A stretch of DNA of 64,000 bases from Enterococcus moraviensis ATCC BAA-383 (GTDB taxonomy: Bacteria > Bacillota > Bacilli > Lactobacillales > Enterococcaceae): assembly GCF_000407445.1 (NCBI RefSeq), contig NZ_ASWB01000004.1, positions 124,001 through 188,000 on the forward strand, written 5' to 3'. Position numbers and translations under genes: made by a program. The notes under the pieces are model-generated. The model ran no database searches and was not told the origin of the DNA. It saw nothing but the letters and a program-made list of their open reading frames with translations. Below, in pieces: positions 34,706 to 42,771 of this stretch. The first letter of the stretch is position 1. Every line of letters begins with the position of its first letter.

Positions 34706-35112
34706 CTGTCCCAACCTCCGTAGCTAACTTTTACTTGTTTTAATTCTTTCGAAATTTGATCTCCATTTAACTCACTCTCTCTTTTTTTCATGTCAGGATT
34801 AACTACTGATTCATTTCCATACATTTCATTTTTAGAGAATAGGTACGAATATCCTTCATCTCCATTTAGTGTAAAAGCATAATGAGTATATCCTGTCATG
34901 TTGTTTTCTTGTACCATTGTAAAAGTAATTTCTTTCACATCTTCATATGTTTTTATTACATCTACTACTATTTTTTCTTCATTTTTTCTATATGTACCTA
35001 TTACTTTATCTTCTTCTTCTTCTTTATTCATATACGATTTTCCTCCAAATCCTATTCCTAATACAATTAAAACGACAATAATAAATACTATTATTTTATT
35101 TCTTATAGCCAT
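34702..35112 (-). CDS. Putative immunity protein 3 (orphan, divergent)
   Basis: About 136 aa. The ATG at 35112 is eight bases after GGAG; a GTG one codon upstream is possible. Membrane helix IIVFIIVVLIVLGIGFGGK, acidic linker (NKEEEEDK), then NNMTGYTHYAFTLNGDEG. It keeps MTG but otherwise departs most from the others. The start overlaps the end of the fragment upstream by 17 bases. Helix sequence is closest to immunity 5, hinting at a separate lineage of cassettes. Confidence 0.6.
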   Translation of the reverse strand: MAIRNKIIVFIIVVLIVLGIGFGGKSYMNKEEEEDKVIGTYRKNEEKIVVDVIKTYEDVKEITFTMVQENNMTGYTHYAFTLNGDEGYSYLFSKNEMYGNESVVNPDMKKRESELNGDQISKELKQVKVSYGGWDS

Positions 35113-35617
35113 CACTTTTTCTCCAATCTACAGCAGCATCCATCATCCATTTGTTTTCTGCGGCAATGTAAAATGCTAAACTTTCTCCTAAAGAATGCCC
35201 CGTAGTTGTAATTGTCGCAAAAGGATACTGATTTCTAATAGAGTCTGCGAATTGTTGAGCTGTGAGAGACTGAGGATCCGTAGATCTTGGAGCTTCAAAC
35301 CAATCAAAGGATTTTAGTTTATCGCTTCCAGCACCAACTGTTTGTATATCTGTCGCTATATCTAATTTGTCTGATGAATTTGTCCCGGCATAGGCGATCA
35401 CTACTTGTGATGTGTCTACTTTTCCGTTAACTAATGGGGCGACGGCCATTGCTTGCATTCCGTTTTTAGGTTCGTGTTTGGTATCGAGAATTTTGTATTT
35501 TACACTATTAAATTCTATGGTAGCTCCTTCTTTTAGATTAGGATTATATTTAGGATGCTTAGGGTCTGTCCTATATACTCTATCACTGATTTCTTTGTAC
35601 TCTTTTTCTGAAATCAT
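35096..35617 (-). pseudogene. Truncated 5' lipase fragment 3, with GHSLGE intact
   Basis: 173 codons. Start ATG abuts the immunity 4 stop. N-terminus ISEKEYKEISDRVYRTDPKH differs from the intact lipase, but from YKILDTKHEPKNG to AAENKW it is almost identical, including the nucleophile motif. It then switches abruptly to MMDAAVDWRKSDGYKK and stops, so Asp, His and the targeting domain are missing. The tail resembles the AVAVDWRK remnant at 36828. Probably inactive as it stands, but ideal as a donor of a new N-terminus by recombination. Confidence 0.75.
35147..35479 (-). repeat. Long direct repeat, copy inside lipase fragment 3
   Basis: Partner of 32520-32852, same length and orientation, about 2.6 kb apart. 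Recombination between the two would delete the intervening cassettes and join immunity 4 plus a new N-terminus to the intact lipase body. Confidence 0.85.
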
Positions 35618-36025
35618 TTAAATCCCCCCCTTTTCTCCGTTTGTATAAACTACATCTACTTTACTTGTCGTAGCTCCATTTTTTTGAATTCCTTCGTCTA
35701 TCACATCTATACTTCCAATATCATTGGCTTCTTTCCAATAACTAAAATTGACAGTAACAGATTGGCTATTTTTTGAAGTAATTGTTACACTCATATCATA
35801 TGAGCCTGTTATTTTATCCGGTCCATAGCTATCTATAAAAACTATTTTTTTTAGATTTTGGTATTTATTTTTTAAAACAATTGCAGATTCTCTTTCTGTT
35901 TCTAATAAATTTCGTTGTTCTTCCTTAGCTTTTTCTTCTGCTTTTTTGTCCATATACAATTTCCCTCCAAATCCCATAAACACTATGGCGATAATTCCAA
36001 TTAGTATGATAATTCGTTTATTCAT
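35618..36025 (-). CDS. Putative immunity protein 4
   Basis: 135 aa. Its first ~50 codons and upstream region are nearly identical to immunity 1 (IIILIGIIAIVFMGFGG; EEQRNLLETERESAIVLK). The outer domain differs: DKITGSYDMSVTITSKN, VNFSYWKEANDIGSID. Promoter and AGGAGG site are the same as for copy 1. It pairs with lipase fragment 3, whose ATG directly follows its stop. This is the best candidate for a functional spare cassette. Confidence 0.65.
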   Translation of the reverse strand: MNKRIIILIGIIAIVFMGFGGKLYMDKKAEEKAKEEQRNLLETERESAIVLKNKYQNLKKIVFIDSYGPDKITGSYDMSVTITSKNSQSVTVNFSYWKEANDIGSIDVIDEGIQKNGATTSKVDVVYTNGEKGGI

Positions 36026-36055
36026 GATAACCTCCTGAAGATAGGGAATAAATTA

Positions 36056-36064
36056 ATTGTATCA
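36056..36064 (-). promoter_or_regulatory. Extended -10 promoter of the immunity 4 cassette
   Basis: TGATACAAT on the minus strand, 30 bases before the ATG, within a block that matches 33393-33440 almost base for base. Suggests each such cassette carries its own promoter, so spare immunity genes can be expressed without the toxin. Confidence 0.5.
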
Positions 36065-36158
36065 CATTGATAAAAATATTTTCATGTTTTTTTATAGAAC
36101 AACATTTCACGAAAATAACGTCACAAGATTTTAAGTGTCTTAATTCCCTCAATTAGAT

Positions 36159-36407
36159 ATATCTGTCGCTATATCTAATTTGTCTGATGAATTTGTTCCG
36201 GCATAGGCGATCACTACTTGTGATGTGTCTACTTTTCCGTTAACTATTGGGGCGACGGCCATTGCTTGCATTCCGTTTTTGGTTCGTGTTTGGTATCGAG
36301 AATTTTGTATTCAGAGTTATTAAATGTGATTTATAGTCTTCATGTTTAGGATCAATCCAATACGCTATTTCGCTAAGTTTTTTATAATCTTGTTCTGTAA
36401 TAGTCAT
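36159..36407 (-). pseudogene. Decayed 5' lipase fragment 4
   Basis: ATG at 36407 overlaps the immunity 5 stop by ATGA. Opens TITEQDYKKLSEIAYWIDPKH as in the other lipase starts. Small deletions shift the frame in the YKILDTKHEPKNG block. The downstream block AMAVAPIVNGKVDTSQVVIA...DIATDI is intact in another frame and then stops. It ends at the same point as fragment 1, and both are followed by the same GACACTTAAA...CTTGTGAC sequence, marking a cassette boundary. Confidence 0.75.
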
Positions 36408-36820
36408 ACTCTATCTGTCTCCCCATTATAGAAAATAACTTGTATAACATCTTTTGTTTCGCCCTTTATCTGTACGTTTTCATCTTCTATTATATAACTT
36501 TCTAATTCTTCTTTTCCCTTTATATAAATAGCAAAAAAAGTAGTTGATTTTCCTTCTTTATTAGTCATAGTTAATACTAATCCATATGATCCAGTCATTT
36601 TATTCTCATCTGGATTTTCTTCAAATTTTAATGAAGTAATGTTTTTAAATGAGTTCTTCAAAGCAATAGTTGCTTTTTTTTGAATTTCCAATAAATTTCG
36701 TTGTTCTTCCTTAGCTGTTTCCTCTGCTCTTTTATCCATATACAATTTCCCTCCAAATCCTATCCCTAATACAATTAAAACGACAAAAATTGCTCCTATT
36801 ATTTTGCTTTTTTTAATCAA
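36404..36820 (-). CDS. Putative immunity protein 5 (first in the array)
   Basis: 138 aa, TTG start nine bases after GGAG. Helix IIGAIFVVLIVLGIGFGGK, linker EEQRNLLEIQKKATIALKNS, outer domain with NKMTGSYGLVLTMTNKEG and FFAIYIKGKEELESY. Outer domain resembles immunity 2. It reads into lipase fragment 4, which is frameshifted, so it is an orphan. Confidence 0.6.
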   Translation of the reverse strand: MIKKSKIIGAIFVVLIVLGIGFGGKLYMDKRAEETAKEEQRNLLEIQKKATIALKNSFKNITSLKFEENPDENKMTGSYGLVLTMTNKEGKSTTFFAIYIKGKEELESYIIEDENVQIKGETKDVIQVIFYNGETDRV

Positions 36821-36827
36821 TTGTTTT

Positions 36828-36950
36828 TCTCCAATCTACAGCAACAGCTCTAATCTGATGAAAGCTGCCTTGTCTTTTTTAATTTCGTATAGTTCGTGAC
36901 CGATCTCAGAAGAACTAGTTGGGTTTGATTGAGCAAACCTATTATTAGTT
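36828..36950 (-). pseudogene. 3' remnant of an unidentified upstream gene
   Basis: Minus-strand frame reads NPTSSSEIGHELYEIKKDKA and, after a one-base shift, AVAVDWRKTID then stop, ending over the start of immunity 5. The AVDWRK tail also follows lipase fragment 3 before immunity 3. So the array once contained another gene with this C-terminus before 'GIGFGGK' type immunity genes. Identity unknown. Confidence 0.4.
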
Positions 36951-37331
36951 TATCACAAAAAGTTATCTATTTTTACCAAACGATGAAAAGAATTCCTGTA
37001 TTTATGATTCAAATCGAGGAAAACAAATACTAAAAGTAGCGCTTAAATGTAAAGTATTAGGCAGCACAAAGTACAGATTGGAAGGGTTTGTATCTAAAAT
37101 AAAGAATTAATGATGCGTTGCTTGGTAGCTAGAGAAGAGGTATGTTGGAAGAGTGACCCTATATTTCCTATGATTCGATTGTGTTATCATTCTTCAGTTG
37201 ACAGTACATTCGTTTTTTGAAGAATAAACAAGGCGTAATAAAAGTAGGTCATCTTTCACCCGTAAATTACCGGGGAAAAATGACCTACTGTGATGTTTTT
37301 TGTAGTATCAAAAGGCGTTTGCTGTTATCGT
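36951..37331. other. Intergenic region with a strong hairpin
   Basis: Apart from a hairpin at 37243-37289 (AGTAGGTCAT, TTTC-CCCG...CGGG-AAA, ATGACCTACT, then TTTTATT on the minus strand) I see no gene. The hairpin is the likely terminator of the DUF1622 gene. A short plus-strand frame at 37217 lacks a ribosome site and is antisense to that gene. Confidence 0.6.
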
Positions 37332-37730
37332 TTAGCTGCTCTTTTTTTCTTCTGTTTCATTCTCTTTATCTTTCAGTGCATCTTCAATTTCTTTATGCAA
37401 GAAGTAAGAGATCACCGTTCGAATTACCACTAAAATGGCTAATTTCAAAATATCTTGAAAGGTCGGTTTGATGATCGATTCAATAATATCTGCTGCAATT
37501 AGTATTTCTAAACTGAGTAAAATGTAGCTCCCTAAAAAACTTTTGATAAAATTATTTTGACGGGCCATTACTACACGATTACGATCAGTTCGTTCGCTTT
37601 TTAGAAAATCAATACCAGCCATGATCACACCCCAAATCAAGACGACGATAGAAAAAATATTCAATGCTAAAATGAATAAGTCAAAGAATGGAATCAGGTT
37701 ATCCATTATATTTTGGGCCAAATCATGCAT
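37332..37730 (-). CDS. DUF1622 family membrane protein
   Basis: 132 aa with three hydrophobic segments (about 15-42, 65-85, 92-112) and a charged tail (KDKENETEEKKSS). The pattern LNIFSIVVLIWGVIMAG, RNRVVMARQ and LSLEILIAADIIES is typical of DUF1622. Start chosen eight bases after GGAGG. Function unknown. Confidence 0.7.
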   Translation of the reverse strand: MHDLAQNIMDNLIPFFDLFILALNIFSIVVLIWGVIMAGIDFLKSERTDRNRVVMARQNNFIKSFLGSYILLSLEILIAADIIESIIKPTFQDILKLAILVVIRTVISYFLHKEIEDALKDKENETEEKKSS

Positions 37731-37775
37731 ACATTATTCCTCCAATTGTTATAAACGCGAAATGACGTAATCGTA

Positions 37776-38510
37776 CTAACCAATTTTTTTAGCAGAAATA
37801 AGCAACATCATTGGTCTGCGCAATTCATCACGCATTTGTGCACTTGCTTCTAGCATTTTAGGATCTGGCATGGGTTCGACGAACCGAGTCAGTTGAAAGC
37901 CATTTGTTAGCAAGCCATTTAGATAAGTTGTTACTGTTTTATGATATTTCATTACTGTTTCACCTAAAAATGTTGTTTCACGAATACTTTCATCGAAATA
38001 GCGATCCACTGGCCAATAAAGGGGCAGGCCTTGCTCATTGTAGATCCAATCCTCTGTTCCTTGAGCAGTAAAAATCGGATGTTCCGCAGAGAAAATAAAA
38101 TCGCCATCAGGACTTAAGCAGTGGTTGACCTTTTTAGCGATTTCATCAAATGAAGCAACATAATGAAGTGCTAATGAGCTGATCACAATATCGAATGTTT
38201 CATTTAAACCGTCAATTTCTTCCATTCCCATCAAAAGATAATTGATTTTGGATGAATCCGTCATTTCTTTTGCTTTGTTTATCATTCGCTCTGATAAATC
38301 GATGCCAATAACTTTTTCAGCACCATTTTCGACAGCATAGCGACAATGCCAACCATAGCCACAACCGAGATCCAGTACGGTTTTTCCAGTGAAATCAGGC
38401 AGTAATTTTTTTAACTCATGCCACTCCCCAGCACCTTTTAGCCCTTTTTTTGAACGATCCATTTGGCTGTATGCGTCAAAAAAACTAGGGTTATCATATT
38501 CGTTTTTCAT
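37776..38510 (-). CDS. Class I SAM-dependent methyltransferase
   Basis: 244 aa from the ATG at 38510 (AAAGGAGATATAAC). Rossmann fold: motif I VLDLGCGYGWHCRYA at about 45-59, acidic loop GIDLSERM, motif near ISSLALHYV. Family of small-molecule or quinone-type methyltransferases. Substrate not predictable. Monocistronic. Confidence 0.8.
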   Translation of the reverse strand: MKNEYDNPSFFDAYSQMDRSKKGLKGAGEWHELKKLLPDFTGKTVLDLGCGYGWHCRYAVENGAEKVIGIDLSERMINKAKEMTDSSKINYLLMGMEEIDGLNETFDIVISSLALHYVASFDEIAKKVNHCLSPDGDFIFSAEHPIFTAQGTEDWIYNEQGLPLYWPVDRYFDESIRETTFLGETVMKYHKTVTTYLNGLLTNGFQLTRFVEPMPDPKMLEASAQMRDELRRPMMLLISAKKIG

Positions 38511-38606
38511 GTTATATCTCCTTTTAACAAGCATACTTCTGTATCTTTTATTGTATCAGATTGTTAAAATAATACCCATAAAATAGAAATTAACCAAAGT
38601 GAGTAC

Positions 38607-38990
38607 TTATTGGAATGTATGGCCATGCTCACGTAAGACACGGATAGCCTTATCCTTATCTTTATTCTTGATCAACAGATAATCGGTATTGTAAGTTGAT
38701 AAAGCAAAAATTGAAATTTGATTTTCTGCTAATGGATTGGCCAATTGAGTCAAAATGCCAACGAGAGAAAAGTCCAATTCTCCAATGATTTGAATGATAA
38801 ACCAATCATCGTCTACAGAAATTGCTTGTTCAGCGGGTAGGGTAGCAGACGGCACGATAATGGAGCATTCATCTGCTGTGTACGTAATACTTTTAAAGTC
38901 GTTTATCGTATGAAACAAAGTAGGGACTTCAGTATGAGCTGGAAATTTCATAATGGAATATGTTCGTTTATCAAATAATTGTAAGTGCAT
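38607..38990 (-). CDS. ACT domain protein
   Basis: 127 aa. N-terminal strand region (LFDKRTYSIMKFPAH) and a C-terminal ACT-type domain (about 60-125: WFIIQIIGELDFSLVGILTQ, ISIFALSTYNTDYLLIK). Such small proteins bind amino acids. It follows the GNAT gene by 22 bases and is probably co-transcribed with it. Exact ligand unknown. Confidence 0.65.
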   Translation of the reverse strand: MHLQLFDKRTYSIMKFPAHTEVPTLFHTINDFKSITYTADECSIIVPSATLPAEQAISVDDDWFIIQIIGELDFSLVGILTQLANPLAENQISIFALSTYNTDYLLIKNKDKDKAIRVLREHGHTFQ

Positions 38991-39012
38991 GATGTAACCT
39001 CCAATAGTAATA

Positions 39013-39480
39013 TTAGATAGGGATCTGTATAAAAACTTGAGAGCCGTAAATAGTGGGAAGTGAATTTTCTACCGTTTTAAAACCAGCTTGCCGACGTAAT
39101 GAATCAGTATAGAGTTTGTCTTCATTGACGATGATCGTAAGTTGATCTACAGTAGAAAAATGTTTACGAATAAATGAGGGCAATAAATGTACGGCTTGTT
39201 TAGCATATCCATTCCTTAGATGTCGATAGTCTGTTGAAAAATCTTGTAGCAATAGATTGTTTTTATTATTGGAATACGAGCTTCCGCCGTTAGCCTGGTA
39301 GAGAGTGAAAAAGGCAACAAGTTGTTCATTTTCAACTACAAGAATAGCGTGACGATTGGGGTCTTTTTTTGCTAACGCAACCACAATTTTTGGTTCACGG
39401 ACATAGCGTAGCTTACGTGCTGATAAACAATAGTTAGCAACAAGTTCTTCATATGTATCATCATAAAACCTCAACTGCAT
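39013..39480 (-). CDS. GNAT family N-acetyltransferase
   Basis: 155 aa. GNAT fold: ILVVENEQLVAFFTLYQ (strands 2-3), LQDFSTDYRHLRNGYAKQAV (strand 4 and acetyl-CoA loop in degenerate form), and YTDSLRRQAGFKTVEN near the end. The pyrophosphate loop reads RHLRNGYA rather than the classical RGxGxG/A. Acetyl acceptor unknown. GGAGGAAAAGATC before the start. Confidence 0.7.
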   Translation of the reverse strand: MQLRFYDDTYEELVANYCLSARKLRYVREPKIVVALAKKDPNRHAILVVENEQLVAFFTLYQANGGSSYSNNKNNLLLQDFSTDYRHLRNGYAKQAVHLLPSFIRKHFSTVDQLTIIVNEDKLYTDSLRRQAGFKTVENSLPTIYGSQVFIQIPI

Positions 39481-39749
39481 GATCTTTTCCTCCTGCCTTA
39501 TGTGATGACGATTTTAATCGAACGTAAAATAACAATTTCTCTTTATTTATAGTATAACCTGTTTAAATGTTCTTGTGCAGTGACTTTAGAGTATTTTTTT
39601 CAAAGGATTAAAAAGAATACCAATGATTTTTCTGCTGGCAGTTTGTGAGTAGCAAGTATTTAGGGGAATAGTTTAGTGCTAGGTGATACATGTTGGACAA
39701 TGCAGGATACTGTGTCCACATATATTATTGTAATTTGGGGATAAAAAAT
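39481..39749. other. Intergenic region without a gene
   Basis: Contains the likely promoter of the GNAT gene (minus-strand TATACT near 39555). Nothing else is visible. Confidence 0.4.
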
Positions 39750-39783
39750 AGTCAGAGAGCAATAAAAGCATTGCTCTCTGACT
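39750..39783 (-). terminator. Terminator of the 121-aa gene
   Basis: AGTCAGAGAGCAAT...ATTGCTCTCTGACT perfect 14-base stem followed on the minus strand by ATTTTTTATC. Confidence 0.9.
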
Positions 39784-39790
39784 GCTTGAT

Positions 39791-40156
39791 TTATTTAATG
39801 AGACGTTTGTCATCTTTAGATAACGTGCTTACCTTTTTTATATGTTCAACAGTAATCATCCGTATTTGCTGACTATCTTCTTGAAGACGCAGCATAATCG
39901 AATCGGCGATACGTTTGGAAACGATCCAACCGGAAACTGTTTCAAATTTTTGAGAAGTCGGCACTTCTTTCAATTGTAAAACAACTAAACTTTTCTGAGC
40001 AGAAGCAACTTGTAATTTTTTTATAATTTCTTCACGCTCTTTATTTTTACTCTGTTTATCTTTAGAGTCATCTAAAAATGCCGAAAAGAAACTTTGGGAA
40101 GATTGGCTGATCAATTTTGAAATGCTTTTCATTGTTGATTTGTGGTTGTTATCCAT
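39791..40156 (-). CDS. Hypothetical protein
   Basis: 121 aa, AGGAGGTAGAAGA ribosome site. N-terminal Ser/Lys-rich helix region, then a small beta-barrel-like part (SLVVLQLKEVP, SGWIVSKRIADSIMLRLQED, IRMITVEHIKKVSTL) that recalls YolD or Sm-like folds. No membrane segment. Not recognised with confidence. Confidence 0.5.
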   Translation of the reverse strand: MDNNHKSTMKSISKLISQSSQSFFSAFLDDSKDKQSKNKEREEIIKKLQVASAQKSLVVLQLKEVPTSQKFETVSGWIVSKRIADSIMLRLQEDSQQIRMITVEHIKKVSTLSKDDKRLIK

Positions 40157-40396
40157 TCTTCTACCTCCTTTACGAATTCACGCTAACTATCAGACTCTGA
40201 ACAATCAGATAAACCTATTCTACCTAAAAAAGGCAAATAGTTCAAGAAAATATGTTCGTAATGATTTTGTAAATAATTATTCTTACTTGCTTTTTTCGTT
40301 AGATTCAGTAATATAGAAGTACTGATTACTATCCATGTAATTCGTTTGAAAGTGAAGAGTCAAGAACAACTTTCAACTCAAAAGAGGGAGATACTA

Positions 40397-41161
40397 ATGA
40401 CACAAAAAAAGACCGACAAATCAAAAGTTTATATTATAGCATTACTAGCAGTATCAGCATTTACAGGAGCGGCGTTAGCGAAAGCTGCTCCAATGGAAGA
40501 AGGGCATGGTTTTTCATCTTTATTTAAAGAAGAAGAGAAAGTAGCCAGCCAAACAACAGAAACAAGCGAAGCAAAAAAGGAACCCAAAAAAGTTGAAAAA
40601 CTTACCTATACAGAACAAATCAATAAGGATTTGGCGCAAAATAAATTTGCCAATCGGATGCCCATCAACTTATTATTACAAACAGACGATAAATGGAAGG
40701 CAACGCCTTATGGCTCAGGAAATCCTGATGGTAATACATTAGAAATCAACGGATGTGCGATTCTTACATTGGCCATGGTTTCATCTTTTTTAGATAATAA
40801 AGAGTATACACCGCAAGATATTCTGAATTGGTCAAAAGACGATTATTTTGTAGAAGGTGAAGGAACTGCGTGGTCTATCTTCTCAGACTTTGCAATGGAA
40901 AAAGGGTACCAATTTGAAGATCTTGAAGGCAATATCACTGCGGTAGAAGAGCAATTAAAGCAAAAACACCCTGTGATTATTTCCGTAAAACCAGGATTGT
41001 TTACGCAAACAGGTCATATCATGGTGCTTAGTGGCACAAACAATGGGAAGTTTTGGGTAAATGATCCAAATGATTCAGAAGAAAAAGGCCATTCAAAAAA
41101 AGAATTCACAGCAGATGAATTGCTGAACGAAGCGATGAACTTTTGGACTATTTATAAATAA
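40397..41161 (+). CDS. Secreted C39-family (papain-like) peptidase
   Basis: 254 aa from the ATG at 40397 (GAGGGAGATACTA). Signal peptide to about residue 30 (ALAKAA-PM), a charged linker, then the C39_2 fold: nucleophile Cys in NGCAILTLAMV (about 120), His in TGHIMVLSG (about 213), Asp/Asn in FWVNDPND. Probably extracellular or wall-associated protease or wall hydrolase. Stands alone with its own terminator. Confidence 0.75.
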   Translation: MTQKKTDKSKVYIIALLAVSAFTGAALAKAAPMEEGHGFSSLFKEEEKVASQTTETSEAKKEPKKVEKLTYTEQINKDLAQNKFANRMPINLLLQTDDKWKATPYGSGNPDGNTLEINGCAILTLAMVSSFLDNKEYTPQDILNWSKDDYFVEGEGTAWSIFSDFAMEKGYQFEDLEGNITAVEEQLKQKHPVIISVKPGLFTQTGHIMVLSGTNNGKFWVNDPNDSEEKGHSKKEFTADELLNEAMNFWTIYK

Positions 41162-41178
41162 GTTAGAAAAAAATGCTT

Positions 41179-41213
41179 AAAAAAGACAACGTCTATTTAG
41201 TGTTGTCTTTTTT
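41179..41213 (+). terminator. Terminator of the C39 gene
   Basis: AAAAAAGACAAC...GTTGTCTTTTTT, 12-base stem ending in T6. Confidence 0.9.
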
Positions 41214-41291
41214 ATGGATAGAAAACGCTTTATTTATTTTTTTAAAACCATTGACATGGGATGGTTCCCACATTATACAATGATTTTATAA

Positions 41292-42011
<720 letters not shown>

Positions 42012-42020
42012 GGACCATCC

Positions 42021-42057
42021 AAAGATTGAGGTAGGAAATTACCTTGATCTTTTTTTG
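42021..42057 (+). terminator. Terminator after the NagB-like gene
   Basis: AAAGAT-AGGTA...TACCT-ATCTTT followed by TTTTTG. Confidence 0.8.
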
Positions 42058-42121
42058 TTCGATTTACAAACGTACGTTCTCGTGTTATCCTTGAATAAAA
42101 TAAAATAGAATGGAGCAAGAG

Positions 42122-42685
42122 ATGGAAAAAATCAGGTGTGATTGGGCGAATGGACATGAATTAGACGAACAGTATCATGATGACGAGTGGGGAAGAGCAG
42201 AGCATAACGAGCAAAAGCTGTTTGAAATGTTGCTTCTAGAAAGTATGCAGGCTGGTTTAAGTTGGTCTACAATCCTTAAAAAGAGAGAAACATTAACAAA
42301 AGCATATGATCAATTTGACTACACTAAAATTGCTGAATATCAACAAGAAAAAATTGATTCTTTATTAGAAGATCCAGGAATCATTAGGAATAAGCTAAAA
42401 GTAAAGGCAGCAATCAATAATGCGAAAGTTTTTATGCAAATTCAGGAAGAATACGGGAGTTTTGATCAATTTATTTGGGCTTATGTAGATGGAAAACCCA
42501 TCAAAAATCGTTGGGCAACGATCAGTGAAGTTCCTACCTCAACAGAACTGTCTGATAAAATCAGCAAAGATCTAAAGAAAAAAGGGTTCAAATTTTTAGG
42601 TACAACAACTGTCTACGCATTTATGCAAGCAACAGGTATGGTTGATGATCACCTAGCGTATTGTTTTAGAAGCCATGAAGCGTAA
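42122..42685 (+). CDS. tag: DNA-3-methyladenine glycosylase I
   Basis: 187 aa; the start at 42122 uses the GGAG within ATGGAGCAAGAG as ribosome site. Family marks: RCDWANGHE near the N-terminus, HDDEWGR, LESMQAGLSWSTIL, and the closing His in MVDDHLAYC. These provide the zinc-binding Cys/His set of Tag enzymes. Removes 3-methyladenine from alkylated DNA in base excision repair. Confidence 0.9.
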   Translation: MEKIRCDWANGHELDEQYHDDEWGRAEHNEQKLFEMLLLESMQAGLSWSTILKKRETLTKAYDQFDYTKIAEYQQEKIDSLLEDPGIIRNKLKVKAAINNAKVFMQIQEEYGSFDQFIWAYVDGKPIKNRWATISEVPTSTELSDKISKDLKKKGFKFLGTTTVYAFMQATGMVDDHLAYCFRSHEA

Positions 42686-42709
42686 ACGGACTAATTAGAT
42701 CGAAAATCT

Positions 42710-42747
42710 ACATCACTCTCTACATAGTAGGGAATAGAGAGTGGTGT
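42710..42747. terminator. Hairpin between convergent genes
   Basis: CATCACTCTCT...AGAGAGTGGTG stem. T-run weak on either strand. Confidence 0.5.
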
Positions 42748-42771
42748 GTGGCTAGTTTCTGAACGTTGTTT

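Noticed and set aside
31119-35621. Plus-strand ORFs across the lipase-immunity region
   Set aside because: They mirror conserved minus-strand coding repeats, have no ribosome sites, and recur only because the minus-strand sequence recurs.
33393-36820. Array of ~130-codon repeats as a CRISPR-like or satellite structure
   Set aside because: Repeats are coding genes of variable sequence with ribosome sites, not short identical repeats with spacers.
37217-37471. 84-aa plus-strand ORF after the immunity array
   Set aside because: No ribosome site, covers a terminator hairpin and overlaps the DUF1622 gene in antisense.
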